From: Lingula anatina
Lineage: Eukaryota > Brachiopoda > Lingulata > Lingulida > Lingulidae
Reading direction: 5' to 3'
DNA length: 64,000 nucleotides
Assembly (NCBI RefSeq): GCF_001039355.2
Contig: NW_019775687.1
Span: 1 to 64,000, forward strand
Under the pieces are notes generated by a model. It did not search any database. It was not told the origin of the DNA and saw nothing but the letters and a program-made list of their open reading frames with translations. A program made the translations under genes and the position numbers. Positions 44,858 through 58,000 of this stretch are shown piece after piece; position 1 is the stretch's first letter, and every line of letters starts with the position of its first letter.

Positions 44858-47800
44858 TTAGTCAACAATTATCGGTGCATCATTGTCAACGTGAGTTGCA
44901 GAGTTAATAGCATCATCAGAGTAGGTGCTGGGCACTGCAGGATTATTTTGGACTTGCTTCATCAGTGATTCAATTTGTGGATCTACGTGTAAATTGGGAC
45001 TTTCGTTTTCAATGATGAACCAAGTATTATCAGAAGCCGCGGAGTTTGTGGTGTTTGCTATAGGATCTCCACAAGCGAATTGGCAGCCGTCTTCTTGGTC
45101 TTGTATTCTTTTCAATTCTGGAAGAACTGACGGCACTACGCAGACATTCTGAACAGGAGCTTCAATAGTTTTACGTGGCTCATTTTCTCCACTGTTTATA
45201 GCGTCGCTGATCGTTTCCTGACATTGGCTATCTTGCTGTGGTTGTGTCCCCTCAACTCGCAATGTAAACTGGTCATATTTTGTCTGACCGGTGGTTCTCC
45301 TGTTCAGATGTGTCTGATCTTGATTATGGGTCTCTTGCGGCATTGAGATAACCATGCTTGATATAAAAAATAATGAATCCAGATCATTTCAATATTGACG
45401 TCATTTTTTCAATTTTGGTTCTATATTTTGTAAACTTAGTAAAATTTCAATATATTTTTTTTAGATACAGAAATGATGTTCTATTAAGTACAACGTACGC
45501 TTTGATAAATCCTTTCTTTTCTTTTGCGGACTTAATTCACCTTTTTATCTCTTTTCATCTGTTTTGATATGCGAAAAGAAATATTGGACAATTACCTTTT
45601 TGTTCCTCCGTGCATTTGTGGTAGGTATGGGTACACAGCTGAATTTTCCAGTTGTCCTGGCATATAAACAGGGACGTATACCACCGAAACGCCAGCTTGC
45701 TTAACATTGTTTGAAGCGGTATACAGTGCTGAAAATGCATTATTTTAGAATAAGCATTGTGTTTAAAGATCTTCGTGTTATAAAGGGTCTTCAAAATGCA
45801 CTGAAATTCGTATTTTGAAATTCATTAACCAAGACATATATATTAGATCCAAGTGCATCCCTGTGGCCCGTTAATACAAAAATCATAGTCAAAAAACGTA
45901 ATGCCGGACTCGAGCATATAAGATTCTACCTGTAGGCTGTTAGAGAAGGCGATTTTTTTCCTGCACATTCCTGGTCCAATTTTTAACATATTTCCTTGTC
46001 TTTTTATGTATTTACCTTCCTGACCTTCTGAAGTATGGTTCATTTATTCGCCTTCAATGGTTCTCTGTCTTCCAGTTAAAGGGATAACAACTCTTCGTTT
46101 CGGCCAAAAAATTAATTTTCCTGGAGTAAACAACAATTTTCCCATACTTACCAATGGTTAATGAATCCATTTTTATATTCAAAGTTAGTCCCTGGTTTTT
46201 TTTCTAAAAAGTTTGGTTTTTTGTTAAAATCTCTTAAGAGATTTTAACAAAGTATAGCCATCAATGGAGGTCACGTGGTCTAAAGACAAGCTCAGATATC
46301 ACAATAATAGCTATAACTGCCGTTTTTGTGGTAAAACAGAATATATTATATTTCTATGAGTTATTCACAATATTTTTATTGTGAAATATAAACCTCATAT
46401 GAAGAGTTATTATCCCTTTAACTTTGTATATGAATTCGGCCACGGTATGTTCAATTTGTACCTTCATGATCTTGTGGGTGGCAAGCATTTCTTCCACCCT
46501 TATTGACAATGTAATTTATTTTACGGATAGAAATTGTGACCGGCAAAGCGTCGATGGACTATTATTTTTATAGGGAAGGTCACATGAGTTACAAAAGCTA
46601 AATCAAAACTTTGTTTTAGAGGCAATGGGCAATAACTTGTAAGATATTAAGTTACATTATGGAGAATTGTTTTCCAAAAATTAAAGTTTGAAGGTTGCTT
46701 TTGTCATTTACTCGATTATATGTCATACACGCTAGTATTTGGCTTACTTGGTGAAAATGACCCAGTAAGAAATAATGGTGAGACTGACGGAGTTATAATG
46801 TAGTTTTCTAAACGGTCAGTAGATTTTTTATATTCTATGAAAAAATCCTACCAGGGCAGCTACTACTCTCAGCCGGCTTCGATGCTTTTTCATCTCTTTT
46901 TTCAGCCATCCCTTGAATGCCTCCTCTCGGCGGTTGCATCCAGTTTGGCTGAGGTAGGTACTGGCCCCATGGAGGATACACAATAGGCTGTATATAAGGC
47001 ATTGTTGGCATCATTTGTTGGGGAATCATCCCAGGATAAGAGAAGTAGGCAGGTCCAACATTACTGACTCTTTGCTGTTGTGGATGAATTAGTGACTTGT
47101 GTTTTTGAAACTGTCCGTCCTGTGGTTTAACTGGCATCTCTTCTTTGGCACGATTCGCTTCAGATGGGTAACTTGTATCTGTTTTCATTTGATGGAATTC
47201 ATTGATTTGTTGGCGCAATTGGATGTTCATTTTCTGCTTTGCTTCTGCTTTTATTTGTTTGAGTTTCCTTGCAGTACCAGGACAGTAGACATAATCTACA
47301 AAAAGAGACGTTTCAGATCATATTGTTGAACTAAAAAAGTTGTCTGAATGCGATGTACCTTACACTGACACATCTCACAAAGCACACTTACTGCATTTGT
47401 GGTATCGTTTTCATTCTTCATAATCACCTACCTGGGTATTTCTGCTTGTGCTCTTTCTCTACTTGCTTTGCCTTTTCTATATATTCATTTTTCTCATCGG
47501 GATTCAAATTTCTCCACATTTCACCTAACCTAAAGTTAATGAGAACTGCATTTACCTTCCGTTCTGACTTTTAACATATACTGACATTAAGAACTGAATT
47601 CAAAAATTTATTTGTATGTAAAATACTTTCATTCCAGTGTGTCCCTTTTCTTTCCTAACATGTGGGAATATCTTGCTTCATGGGACGATGATTTATTTTT
47701 ATATACTGGTAGATACGGATTTGTTTTAAAATAATCTCTGTGTTTTGTGTGACAGTTGGGTATTCTGTTTAACTGGATTTGAATCTCGCTTAGGCGAATG

Positions 47801-49013
47801 GCCAGTCTTAAAGTTGTTGTGCTGTGTCGCCCAAATAACCTCCATATTAGACAAAAAGTTAAGAGGCATGCTATGTGCGTTGGACTTTTATACAGTAAAA
47901 TAAATTCTGGAAATATCAGAAAACACCAATTTCATACATACATATAATACCAAAAACGGCTGAGAAAATAATGATCTATGAGTTACAATTTTCAAATTTT
48001 TACCGTCCCCAGTGAAATTCTCTATCTCTATTACTAGAATATCTCAAAAACTACAAATTTGGAACTGAAAAAAGTGTTTATAAATCGTAATTTTGTGACC
48101 AGATGTAGATATGGTATATTCTGGTGATCGGGAATGGGGGCTGGGGGAGGGGCATTATCGAAAATTCCAGATAATTGTTACTATTGCCATATAAATTGAT
48201 TATGTGCCTTAAGAGAGGTTCGATACGTTAAATTTATATTGAAATTAGTGTAGTAATAACACAAGCTCCCATTTCGTTGACTTTTTCACCACCCATGCGC
48301 ATTTTGAATATTGGGTAACCAACCGTTATTCGTCAATTCAATTTTATTTCCGCATATTTCCCTATCTTTGCGGATAAGGAACCGCCCTAACGTATCGAAA
48401 CCCCTTAATCTTACGCTCCTATATTATATCAGTCGGTTCAAACATCCATCGTGTTCCAACCGTATTCATATATTTTCTAAAACTAATTAGACGTTACCTG
48501 GAACTTATCTTGTTATTAGGTTCTCCTCTATATTTTTGTTGTAGTTTTCGTCTCTGCTCAAAGGCGAACAACATGAAAGGATTCATAGGGCGTGGTATTT
48601 TCTTTATTTCTCCATTTTGAACCAAAACTTTATAAGAGAAAAATGCCATTGGTAATTAATGGATCTTAAACCTCTCGCAATGATTAAAAATTACTTTAAA
48701 TATGGTATGTAACATTCATTATCAGATTTATGTCTCGACATATTGAAATATGTTTTAAGAAAAATTAAATAAAGGGTTTGTTGTAGTAATGGTGTATGTT
48801 TGAATATCTAATTGATGACTAACCATTCCCGCTTTTTACGGTTACGTTTTCCGTATCTTCTTTCCCCTCGCTTTTATAAAGGTTTGGAATGTTAACATCG
48901 CCAGTATCACCACTGCCGTCGCAAAGGTGTTTGTTTTCATAACATTTATCCTCTCCCTTTTCTTCTCCAATGGTTGCCCGTTTGCGTGGTTTGGGTCTTC
49001 TATCTTTCCCCAT
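44858..49013 (-). CDS. HMG-box protein of the MATA/SOX-like type (6 coding exons)
   Basis: Probably a nuclear DNA-bending protein. Coding exons: 48,824-49,013; 48,498-48,627; 47,432-47,529; 46,852-47,295; 45,596-45,728; 44,858-45,356; phases agree, 497 residues. The N-terminus is short and basic (PKPRKR). The HMG box spans about residues 73-150: RPMNPFMLFAFEQRRKLQQK, NNKISSRLGEMWRNL, then KEHKQKYPDYVYCP. After it come a Gln/Lys helix, a Pro/Met/Tyr/Gln-rich segment (PGMIPQQMMPTMPYIQP) and an acidic, Asn/Gln-rich tail ending NDAPIIVD. RPMN, NN-IS, LG-MW and PDYVY are those of SOX and fungal MATA boxes, but the SOX signature RPMNAFMVW is not kept, so it is not a classical SOX. The tail resembles a transactivation region (inference). 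Convergent with SYCP1. Confidence 0.85.
46080..46417. mobile_element. 338-bp MITE flanked by TTAA
   Basis: The ends AGGGATAACAACTCTTC and GAAGAGTTATTATCCCT are inverted with one mismatch. TTAA lies at 46,076-46,079 and 46,418-46,421. TTAA duplications suggest piggyBac-type mobilisation. The central part matches 7.67-7.87 kb and the terminus matches 3.2 kb. It lies in the HMG-box gene intron between 45,728 and 46,852. Confidence 0.85.
47432..48627 (-). CDS. HMG-box exons
   Basis: Exon 48,498-48,627 carries helix 1 and the start of helix 2; exon 47,432-47,529 carries LGEMWRNLNPDEKNEYIEKA and helix 3. The box is split by a phase-2 intron at SS|R and completed by DYVYCPG in the next exon (47,295 end). 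Confidence 0.85.
47530..48497. other. Intron of the HMG-box gene, nothing recognised
   Basis: Ordinary AT-rich sequence; a short G-rich run at about 48,130-48,152. No coding or transposon signal seen. Confidence 0.5.
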
Positions 49014-49206
49014 TACACTTCTTGGAAAAACAATTTTAAATAGGCCCTGTCTAGATAGATCTAGAAAATAGCTTCTAGATCTAATAGATTATATTCAACC
49101 TCCTGACACAACTCAACATAAACTTTTTACATCTGAAACAAACCCAGCGCGTCTATTGCGTCATCTACGTAAGCAAGTGCCCAGCTATATGACGCGACGA
49201 CTGTCA

Positions 49207-49235
49207 GTGACGTCTTGTCGTTGTTGATGACGTCA
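49207..49235. promoter_or_regulatory. Paired CRE-like sites upstream of the HMG-box gene
   Basis: A perfect palindromic TGACGTCA at 49,228-49,235 and TGACGTC at 49,208-49,214 lie about 195-220 bp upstream of the start codon (49,013), in a short CpG-rich stretch (also 'atgacgcgacg' just downstream). CREB/CREM-family binding is the usual reading; use here is inference. Confidence 0.5.
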
Positions 49236-51794
49236 TACTAAAATTATCTATATATGTGCAGCAGTATCTACGAAAATTTATATTATGTTTAGTAGTCCAT
49301 GGGCCACTGTAGACCCCCCTCCCCCTATTGTCTTGATCCTTCTGTAAAAGAAACAATTCCAAGATATTTTTGTTGAAGTGTTAAAGACCGAAAAAATTCA
49401 ACAATGATTTAGAATGTTTGTTTTTTTTTCTTTCTTTTGTTTTTTTCCTTTTAAAAGAATAAATAGGCTTACCCGTTAGACTGGTTTATTGTTGGTAGAT
49501 GTTTTAAAAATATTTCCTTCGTTTTACTTCATGTCCCCGGAACAGAGTTATGCCTACGTACTCAATTTTTATCATTTTCACACGAATAAACATGTTTGAC
49601 AGAAACATGTTTGACATATTTTAAAGAAACGGTTCTGACTGAACAATTCAACTGTATTGATATTCTGACATTGCTCATATTCCGCCTGCACACACGCACG
49701 CACACGGGTGAGATTTGAATACATGTAATTATGTCTAGATCTTTTATTGACAAGACAGAAATGGATGCGAATACATGCGAACAATGATCGTGAAAGTGGT
49801 GTACTTTTTATGGGTTACAAGTAAAAGCGTCTATCAGAAATTAAATAGGAATAAAGTATTGAACGCATAAGAATTTGAACTCAGCAAGGGTGACATAATC
49901 ACACTGCACCAACCAAAGTTAACAACTACTTCGGGGATACGTTTATAAAAACAAACAAAACGTTAGAGTTATTATAAAGCTAACAGCAAATTAGAACTAT
50001 TGGCCAACAGAGTCATATTTCTTGTATAAATTCTTTTCATCACCCCTCCTATAACTGCTTTTTAGCCAACGGATGAAATTGCACAATCTATATAACTATC
50101 TATTGAATTACTCTACATTTAAGAGAAGTCAGTAAGCCGATTTTCAAAATCGTGTCAAACCAAATAAAATTAATAATAATAATAATAATAACATATATAA
50201 AAGTATATACAATTTCATCAACATCTATAATAATTAGATTAAATTATTCCTGCGTTATTACATCTTGATTTAAGAAAGAAGAAATAAAATAATAACAATG
50301 CTATGCCCCGTTTTACAAACGGTGATAATATACCTGAGTTTGTCGAATGACTTTGGACCTGCCATTTTTTACTCAACTGGAATACCAGCACATCTGAGAA
50401 TTTCTACACTTTATACTAATATTATTTTGTCACTCAATGAGGTAATCCATCACATTTCGTCATTGCAATTTGGTCAGTGTAATTATGTTATATTATTTTC
50501 TAACACATAATTTTTCAAAATTACTTATAATCCATTATTTATCTTTTATCAATTCAAATTCCAAAAAATTGATGTTCGGAAAAGAAATTAACTTGAAATT
50601 TTAATTATCATAACCTTACAGACTTAAAATTCAAGAGTCCCTTCTTCGATATTTTGGTGCAATTTTTTAAAAATCTGCACCCAGTATTCTAAAGAAAACT
50701 TGACAAAAATGTAAATATAAAATGAAATAAAGAACTTTTGCAAAATGACTATTGTAGCTTTGCATGTAACTCTGTTGATTCACGTGTTTGTGTGTTTATC
50801 ATTGTAAGAAGACAAGTTTCAGATCAAGTGCAAATGTTCCCCTCTATAGTTAAAGTCAAGGCATGACATTGTTTATGTGGCTAAGAAAGTGTCGCTCCTG
50901 AATACGCTGTACTGAGTGACACCGATCGGCAGAGAGTTACCCAGTACAAAATATTCAGACTGTACAATAGTATTAGTGCTACACAGTGAGCAAGCTCCTC
51001 TTGACACAATACCCATGTTTTGCCACTTGCTCTCCAGCAAGCATTCTTTTAGTTTGTTTTCTCCCTTTCTGATGACTTTGATGACACAGGTGAAGCGACA
51101 TGTGTTTGGTTAACTGCAGGAGTCTTTCCAGGTACCTACATCTTTGATGAAAACTACCCAGTTGTCATGTATAAGAACAATTTACAAAAGTGACTGGAAA
51201 ACTTCGTGTACAATAGCATATAATTGGCCTACAAGTTGATTTTCTTTGCAAACACCACTTTCGTAATACCAGCAAGCAAAGCAACAACATGATTTTTCCA
51301 GGTTACTTACTCTGGACAATCGCAATACAAACAGTGTGAACAGCGTTGTGACCCGTGCCCAGCACTCCCCTATCTTGTTTCACGCACCTGTGTGAAACAA
51401 TTCTAGTCATAAAATCATTCTGGTCACTCACCAAATCATAGTTATAATAATGGTGAGCATTTGGCAAGATATTAATTACAAACAATTGTATCCCCATTAA
51501 TTTCGTAAGACAACTTGTTCTGTGCATAAATAAAACACAAAGACAGGTGCACTGTTGAGCGTAGGAACATATATCCGATATATAACCTAGGAAACTATAC
51601 TACAAGGACTTAGTCTTCCCAATGACACCCGTTGCATGTCAGTGTCTTAAGCGGTAAGAGGTATCGCTATGTTCGACTCTGCGATATTGGTTTGTTTGCC
51701 GTCTTTGCCAAGAATATCAAAAACTCACGGCGCAAGTTAAACCCTGTCTTCCTTTTTAAAAAGATCGCACATACCCGTAAGTAGGAACATCTAG
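49236..51794. other. Intergenic region and probable NR2E1 3' UTR
   Basis: No gene recognised. The right part must include the NR2E1 3' UTR (- strand). An (AAT)n tract lies at about 50,169-50,190. No transposon termini seen. Confidence 0.5.
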
Positions 51795-52063
51795 TCAGAA
51801 ATCGCCAGACTTATACATGTCAATGAGTAGCCTCTCCATGGGAATGGAACCGATTGTCTTTCTGAAAAACAGTTCTTCAATAGTTTTGGTGGATATTCCG
51901 CGCAGCTGAGGCAGGACCAGAAGAAGTTTCCCAAAGCGGAAAGGTTGTGTTGGATAAGCTGTCTGTATGTACTTGCTGAGTGTCAGCTGAGCTTGGTCTT
52001 GGAGGCTAGCAACGGCGTGGAAGTCACGAAGGGACTTCATATCTGAATTTGCGTTCTGGAAGA
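51795..52063 (-). CDS. NR2E1: NR2E1 last exon with activation-function helix
   Basis: Acceptor catttcag|TC. It encodes [36 protein letters not shown] and the C-terminal [16 protein letters not shown]. Vertebrate TLX ends ITRLLSDMYKSSDI, so the family-specific helix 12 used for corepressor contact is kept. Confidence 0.96.
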
Positions 52064-55000
52064 CTGAAATGTATAAAGACAAAATGATAGGTTTGACTTC
52101 AACACTTAATCGAGTAGCGAAAAGAAGTGAAAATGTGAGTTATTTAATATACATTAAGAATTTGTGTTGTATTAGTACATAAGTATGTGTGTTGTTTTTT
52201 ATTTCTTTTCCTTTTTTAATTTTAATCTCTGCGTCGATATAAAATGAAAATTAGATTTGTATTTGTACATTGATTTACATAAACATTTTTATTCTACATT
52301 AGATTTAGTAGCCTTATTTACGGTGTAAAAAATGTCATTAAAAGAAGACGGCACAGTGGCTGCGCGTGGGAACCCACGACCTTATCCAAACCTAAGGCTA
52401 GCCATGTGGGGGCGGAGCAGAAGGTGGCAGATTGTGGGCACATTGAAACAAAGTCAATCACACTGGTCACTTGTAAAACCCTAAAAACCTTTGTTAATTT
52501 CTCTAGGGGTCTCCTTTTTAGTTGATTCGCACTACGTGACTTAGATCTGCCTTCGGTCCATTTGTTCCAGCCAGAGTGTGGCTTTAGCATTCCTTTCACG
52601 GGCCCGGGCAACAAATCAAGAAAGAATTCTCCAAAATCACGACTAAATTTAAAGAGTAGCCAGATGCTTTTAGAAGAAGCCTTGTATGTTTCACTTCTTT
52701 TTGTTCAAGAAGGGTTCATGGGGTATGAATTTAAGAGCCTCTGAGGTACCAAATCGCAACTTCCACAATATTGCGTCACTATCAAAACACAAAATCCAAA
52801 ACATTGCCACAGACCTGTAAGCATATTTCACTGATTTATTTCAAAGTATGCCTGCAGAGGGGTCATTCGGTGCACAGCTTATGTTGACATGACATTAACA
52901 ATGACCGGACGATTATTTATTTACATACTATCTTTCTGTTAAAAAGACTCCTTAAATATCAAATTGGCAAGCTGTCTTGTCAGGTTATGTATAACAACAA
53001 TCTTATAAAAGGAATATTGCCCTTTTTTTCTCTCTGCTCAATCACATTTAAATGGGTGAGTGAGAACAAATTAAAATGTGAATAAAAATAATTTTTAAAA
53101 AAACGTCGTGATGGTGGTTATAAGCATTTTCGACGTTCATAAAGTCTAAAGAAATTAATGTTTTAGTCTATTTTTATTTTTGTCGCGTTCATATTTTTAC
53201 AGCATATGCATAATGAAGACACCCTACTCGCCTTTTTGTACATTCAAAACCGCGTCAAGCAAGAATATATCAGAGATTTTCAATATTTTTAATGCTACCT
53301 TGACAGAAGTGACCTATTTTAAAGTATTTGTTAACAACTTACCTGTTTTAAAAAGAACTATCCCTTTCAGACAGGCATATTCTGTTGGATCAATCTGCAT
53401 GGCCTTGAATTTGACAACCAATTCTTGAAGTAGCCTTATGTCTGCCATAAAAGATACTACTTTTTCTGGTGGCGACGTTTCTGAGGTAATGCCTATAAAA
53501 TATGACAATTATAACTTTATTCTAGTTAGATGTCTAACTTTTGTGTATAAGTAAATATAATTGAATTTAATATATGTTTAATTTTCACATATTTTTTTGT
53601 AATACACATACAGAAATGGTTTCCACAAAGCAAACAAGAATGGAAATTTCTTAAATGTACTTCTGAAAGAAATTCTACAGAAAAAGAAATGCTGAATTTC
53701 GACTGAAGTATACTTACCGGCAGCAGCCATGAGGGAAGCAGGTTCGATAGGTATTTGAAACTGACAGGCTCCCAACACAAACAGCTCTCTCCACGATTCC
53801 TCCAGCAAGAGAATCTGATCTCTGTACGAGAGGCTATTGAAGGCGGGGACGCTCTTCACCCACTTTACACTCATAAAGAGTAACCTTGCAGCCGCCTCAC
53901 ACACTGCCTCGGGACTGTTAAAGTAAGCTTGAGCAATTTCGTGGGGGTACTGAAATGTTGATCGATACATGTTATTCGTAATTCTTTTCATTAAAAATAT
54001 TATATTCTCAGTGACTAAAGAAATATTCAGTTTTAAATTGAGCGAGATGTAAATATGTTTTTGATGTCTTAAATGTAAAAAATATTTTCAGTCATCCTTG
54101 ATTAAAATTTTAGAAAATTTTACCAGAAAAGACCAAACCTTACTTGTGCAATAACCTTTCTCGAATTATCAATGTATGAAACCGACAGCTCTATTTCATC
54201 ATTCAAATTATCGTTTTGTATTTTCACTCATGTAAAATTTTCCTTATGACCTGTAATCTTGTTCAATTTCCTGTAATCTCTTTCAAAAGTACCTTTGGTA
54301 TCGGATGGCAGATCATCCTACTTGTGAGAGAAGGTAAGAGACCCGGATGTGAGGCTTCAAATGGTGAGGATCCGGTACTGATGGAGATTCCTTCCACAGG
54401 CATTTCAGATGGCGAGAGGCCCATCACGGCATTAATGTACGGTGGCCGAAATGGATTGCTCGCAAGCATGCCCAGTTCACTTTGTTCTTTGAGGTACATT
54501 GCAACTTGACGTCTGATTGTAGAATTCCTCGGCCCTCTTTCGTGTTGCACGGCTAGAATGGGGAAATATTACATAATGTAAAAAGAGCTCTATTAAAGAT
54601 GAGAGGATTGTTCTTTATCATTGCTGCAGATTCTTATTTAGTACGCTTATGTCACACGATCACGTCATGATATATTTTTATATCACAAGAAGTAAAATGT
54701 TGCAAATCGAGGGTTATATTTCAAATTGTCATGCATGCTTTCATTGTGTTAAATCGGGTAATTCGTTTCTGAAATGGTGTCATAGACAATCATTTTTCTC
54801 TTCACTGACTACACCAACAAACAAACCTGAATTTGATAGGCGAAAATTTCCCAGGTATAAGTAACCTTTGATTTTTCGTTAATTCAATTGATGACTCTTG
54901 GCGACTTTTCAATATTCACATCAAAACACAGATTTAAAAAACGCTAATAGGGCATGTGCCCAAATGCCAAAGGGCAGAAATATACTTTCATTTGTAACTA

Positions 55001-58000
55001 CCAGAGCGTAAATTGCTAGCAACCGGTACTATGGGGAATCCATAGAGACCCTCAGTGCGACATAGCATAGGTTGACTGTTTCACCGTATGCTTTTTTGGA
55101 CATATTCTTTTCCCTAGTCTTAATGTCACGTCCATTTTGAAAAAGGGGTCAAATGTTTTCTCTTGGGTGACAATTTCGTTTCCGTACCTTGCAGGCGTTT
55201 GTAATGGCCACAAAACCGTCACTTCTCCCCTTTCAGTTCTAGCACCACTTAACAAGAAACGGCGGGGCAGGGGCGGAACGAGTGCGTTTGACCAAAATTG
55301 ATTATTTTGATAAAATTTCAAGTTATGTATATAATACAAACGCCGCTTGAATTCCATCCCGAGAACAAATATTGAAGGCCATAATGAGAGGCGCTCCAGT
55401 CACTTTTCGCAACGCGAACTAGAAGCTGTCACCGCGTTTTTATTAGCAAAAAGCAAACATATCCCGCATAGAATCTCCCTGCCATTTGATCTGTCCCACA
55501 ATGCACCCATCCATCGGCTTTATCCGAATGCACATTTGCACAGGGGTGTAACATAAATAATCTCAAACGACATGTTTTACTTCATTGCGGGCTTTGTCGA
55601 ATTCTGCCAACATCTAGTAGGAGGTTTTCATTCACGGTTCCAATTATAAACAGTGGAGCTTTGTAAAATTTTCACTTTTCTGTTTGGGTGGAAATGGCAC
55701 TTCTTGTGTAATAAAACCGTGGTTGACTGCGCGATTCATTAGGATGACTTTGAAAGTCAACAAAGTGTTAAACCGTGTGCGGTCAACGGTAGGTTTGAAC
55801 CCGTGGTGCACCCTGACGAGATCGGGGAGAGCTCGAAGAAAATTGGAATCGCGCGGTTTTGATTTGTTTTGTTTAGGGTCATAACTCGACATTTTGAAAC
55901 GACAACTTTTTCGGTTCAACTGGCAAAGTCGCTGCTTTAATATACTTTCTGTTCTCCCAAATAAATACACAGTGAGTTCTTTTTTCTTAATTAAAAAACA
56001 TCTACGGCACTTTCTAATAGTGCTCAAAAATCGCTTTATTTTATATCTAATTGAAAATCCTATTTGTAACATTTCCTTTGCACCTTCACATTGTGAAAAA
56101 ATCTTTATTTTATTTCACTGTGAATATTTCCTTTCTCCCCCTCACGTCCATCACCGCCAAAGCATGCTCTAATGTATTTCCTTCGGTTAACAAAGTCATA
56201 GAAGCTGGCAATTTTGTCACCCGTAATATCAGAAGCTAAACACAAACATTTATGTAAAACCAATCGAGCTTGTGTGAGTGAGAAATGGATCAAATTTCGG
56301 AGGTTATTGCGTCCATGCTCAACTATGAATGGAAGGACCGTGGCTTGCACAGAATCACATGTTTGTCTATTTGAATATACATTTTCTTATATATAAACAT
56401 GTTTTATAAGGCTGCCTTTACTGAATAAATAAAGAAGTTAATTGGCTTAAAACAAACAGATGTCTTTGGTTCTGTGCTGAAATTAAATTAAGACTAAAAC
56501 CTTTGGAATAATTTTTCTAAATTGTATTTTCAAATAAATTGATTTTACGAAATAAAATGATAAAAGATGAATTTAAAAAAAAGAGACCAAAGAAGTATCT
56601 AAATGATGCGAGTTTTGTAAATAATTAGCTTAATGAGATTTAAACATGCCATGTTAAATGCGTTTTAACATAATTTGCTTTAAAACAACACTAAAATCTG
56701 AGACCACGCATCGAGACTTAATGGTGACAGATGACAACGAACTTCATTTTGATCGAATGTCATTCAAAACTAAAATAAAAATTAAAAAAACGCTTCGACA
56801 CATTGTTTTTGATTTAATGGGAAGGCTGTACTTTAACAGTAAATAAAAAAGTGCTTATATGTTGTGATCAAAATCCGTTTTGGTGGAGTATTTTGGGCCG
56901 CGGATAAGCTCCCAGCTCAGCATTTACATATCTTCCCACAAATAGATCTTCACGCTTTTAAAGCATTTCATGAAACAAAAACGCTGGGTATAACTGGATA
57001 AAATTCAAGGTAAATTATGAACCATTATCGTATCCGATCCGTCAAACCATCGGCACATATGGAAAGGGGAAGTCGAAATTGGCACAGTTTATTTCGATAA
57101 CTAAATTGAATTCCAAACGTGATACTATTGTGATTTGAAGAGAAATGTGACTTTCGCTCATCACATGCACCACCAACTCAGAATGAAGGAAGACTTGAAG
57201 TCAAAACTACCTGACATTTATCAACTTTCACGAAAACTGATTCAAAAACAGAAATAATCTATAATTGTTTGTATCTCTCGAAGCAAATGGAAATGTCAAA
57301 CTCCAAAAACTGTGATAATATTTGATGGATGGATTGAAAATTTGAGCCCTAGCCCGAGGCACTGATTTTTCTGATCCGTCGATTTTCCGGAAGGGTGATC
57401 TTATATAGTATAAGGAGTGAGTAGTGTAATTTCAAACTCTTAAAATCATTCTTAAAGTGAGCGAAGAACATGGTTCGTCCATTTTCTTAACACTTTTTTG
57501 TTTATCTAATGACAGGCCGGGCGATAAAACTAATTCTCAAAAGGAAAAATCAACAAACTCGGATTTCTTAAGCAATGCATAATGCAAAAAGTTAAAAGAA
57601 AAAACACTTGGCTTCTTTCAGCGAAAGAACAAAAGTCAATAGAGACCTGCGCTTGAAAAAGAGTTAAAAGCTATTGAGGGTAAAAATCAATTAAATCGAT
57701 TAAGTCGAGTTCAATTTACGTCCTAACCTAACCTGAACTGTAAGCAAAGAGATTACTTTGGCTAAGCTTCTTTTCTACTTCAACCTGGCGTGCCTGACCA
57801 CTCTCATCTGTAGTGGGATAGTTTACTGGAAGGCTAACAGCACAGCCTAAAGATATCTAATAGTCTTATTTTCCTTTTCTCTAATAGCGGTATTTCCAGA
57901 TTTAATCAAATTTAAAATTGTGCGCACCCACCTTCGTGAAAGACGTGGCTTGGAAATCTAATACCAATGTATTATATCGAACAGTCATCAAAGATAATAC

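Noticed and set aside
45843-46043. Extra exon of the HMG-box gene
   Set aside because: Exons 46,852-47,295 and 45,596-45,728 join in phase without it and no matching splice sites flank it.
44858-49013. Calling the HMG gene a SOX family member
   Set aside because: The box lacks RPMNAFMVW and other SOX group residues; only a broader MATA/SOX-like label is safe.
52318-52614. 98-codon open frame in the NR2E1 intron
   Set aside because: No domain, no splice support, and it lies between two well-phased receptor exons.
55644-56072. 142-codon open frame on the - strand
   Set aside because: Composition is unlike the real exons, no recognisable domain, and inside the NR2E1 intron.
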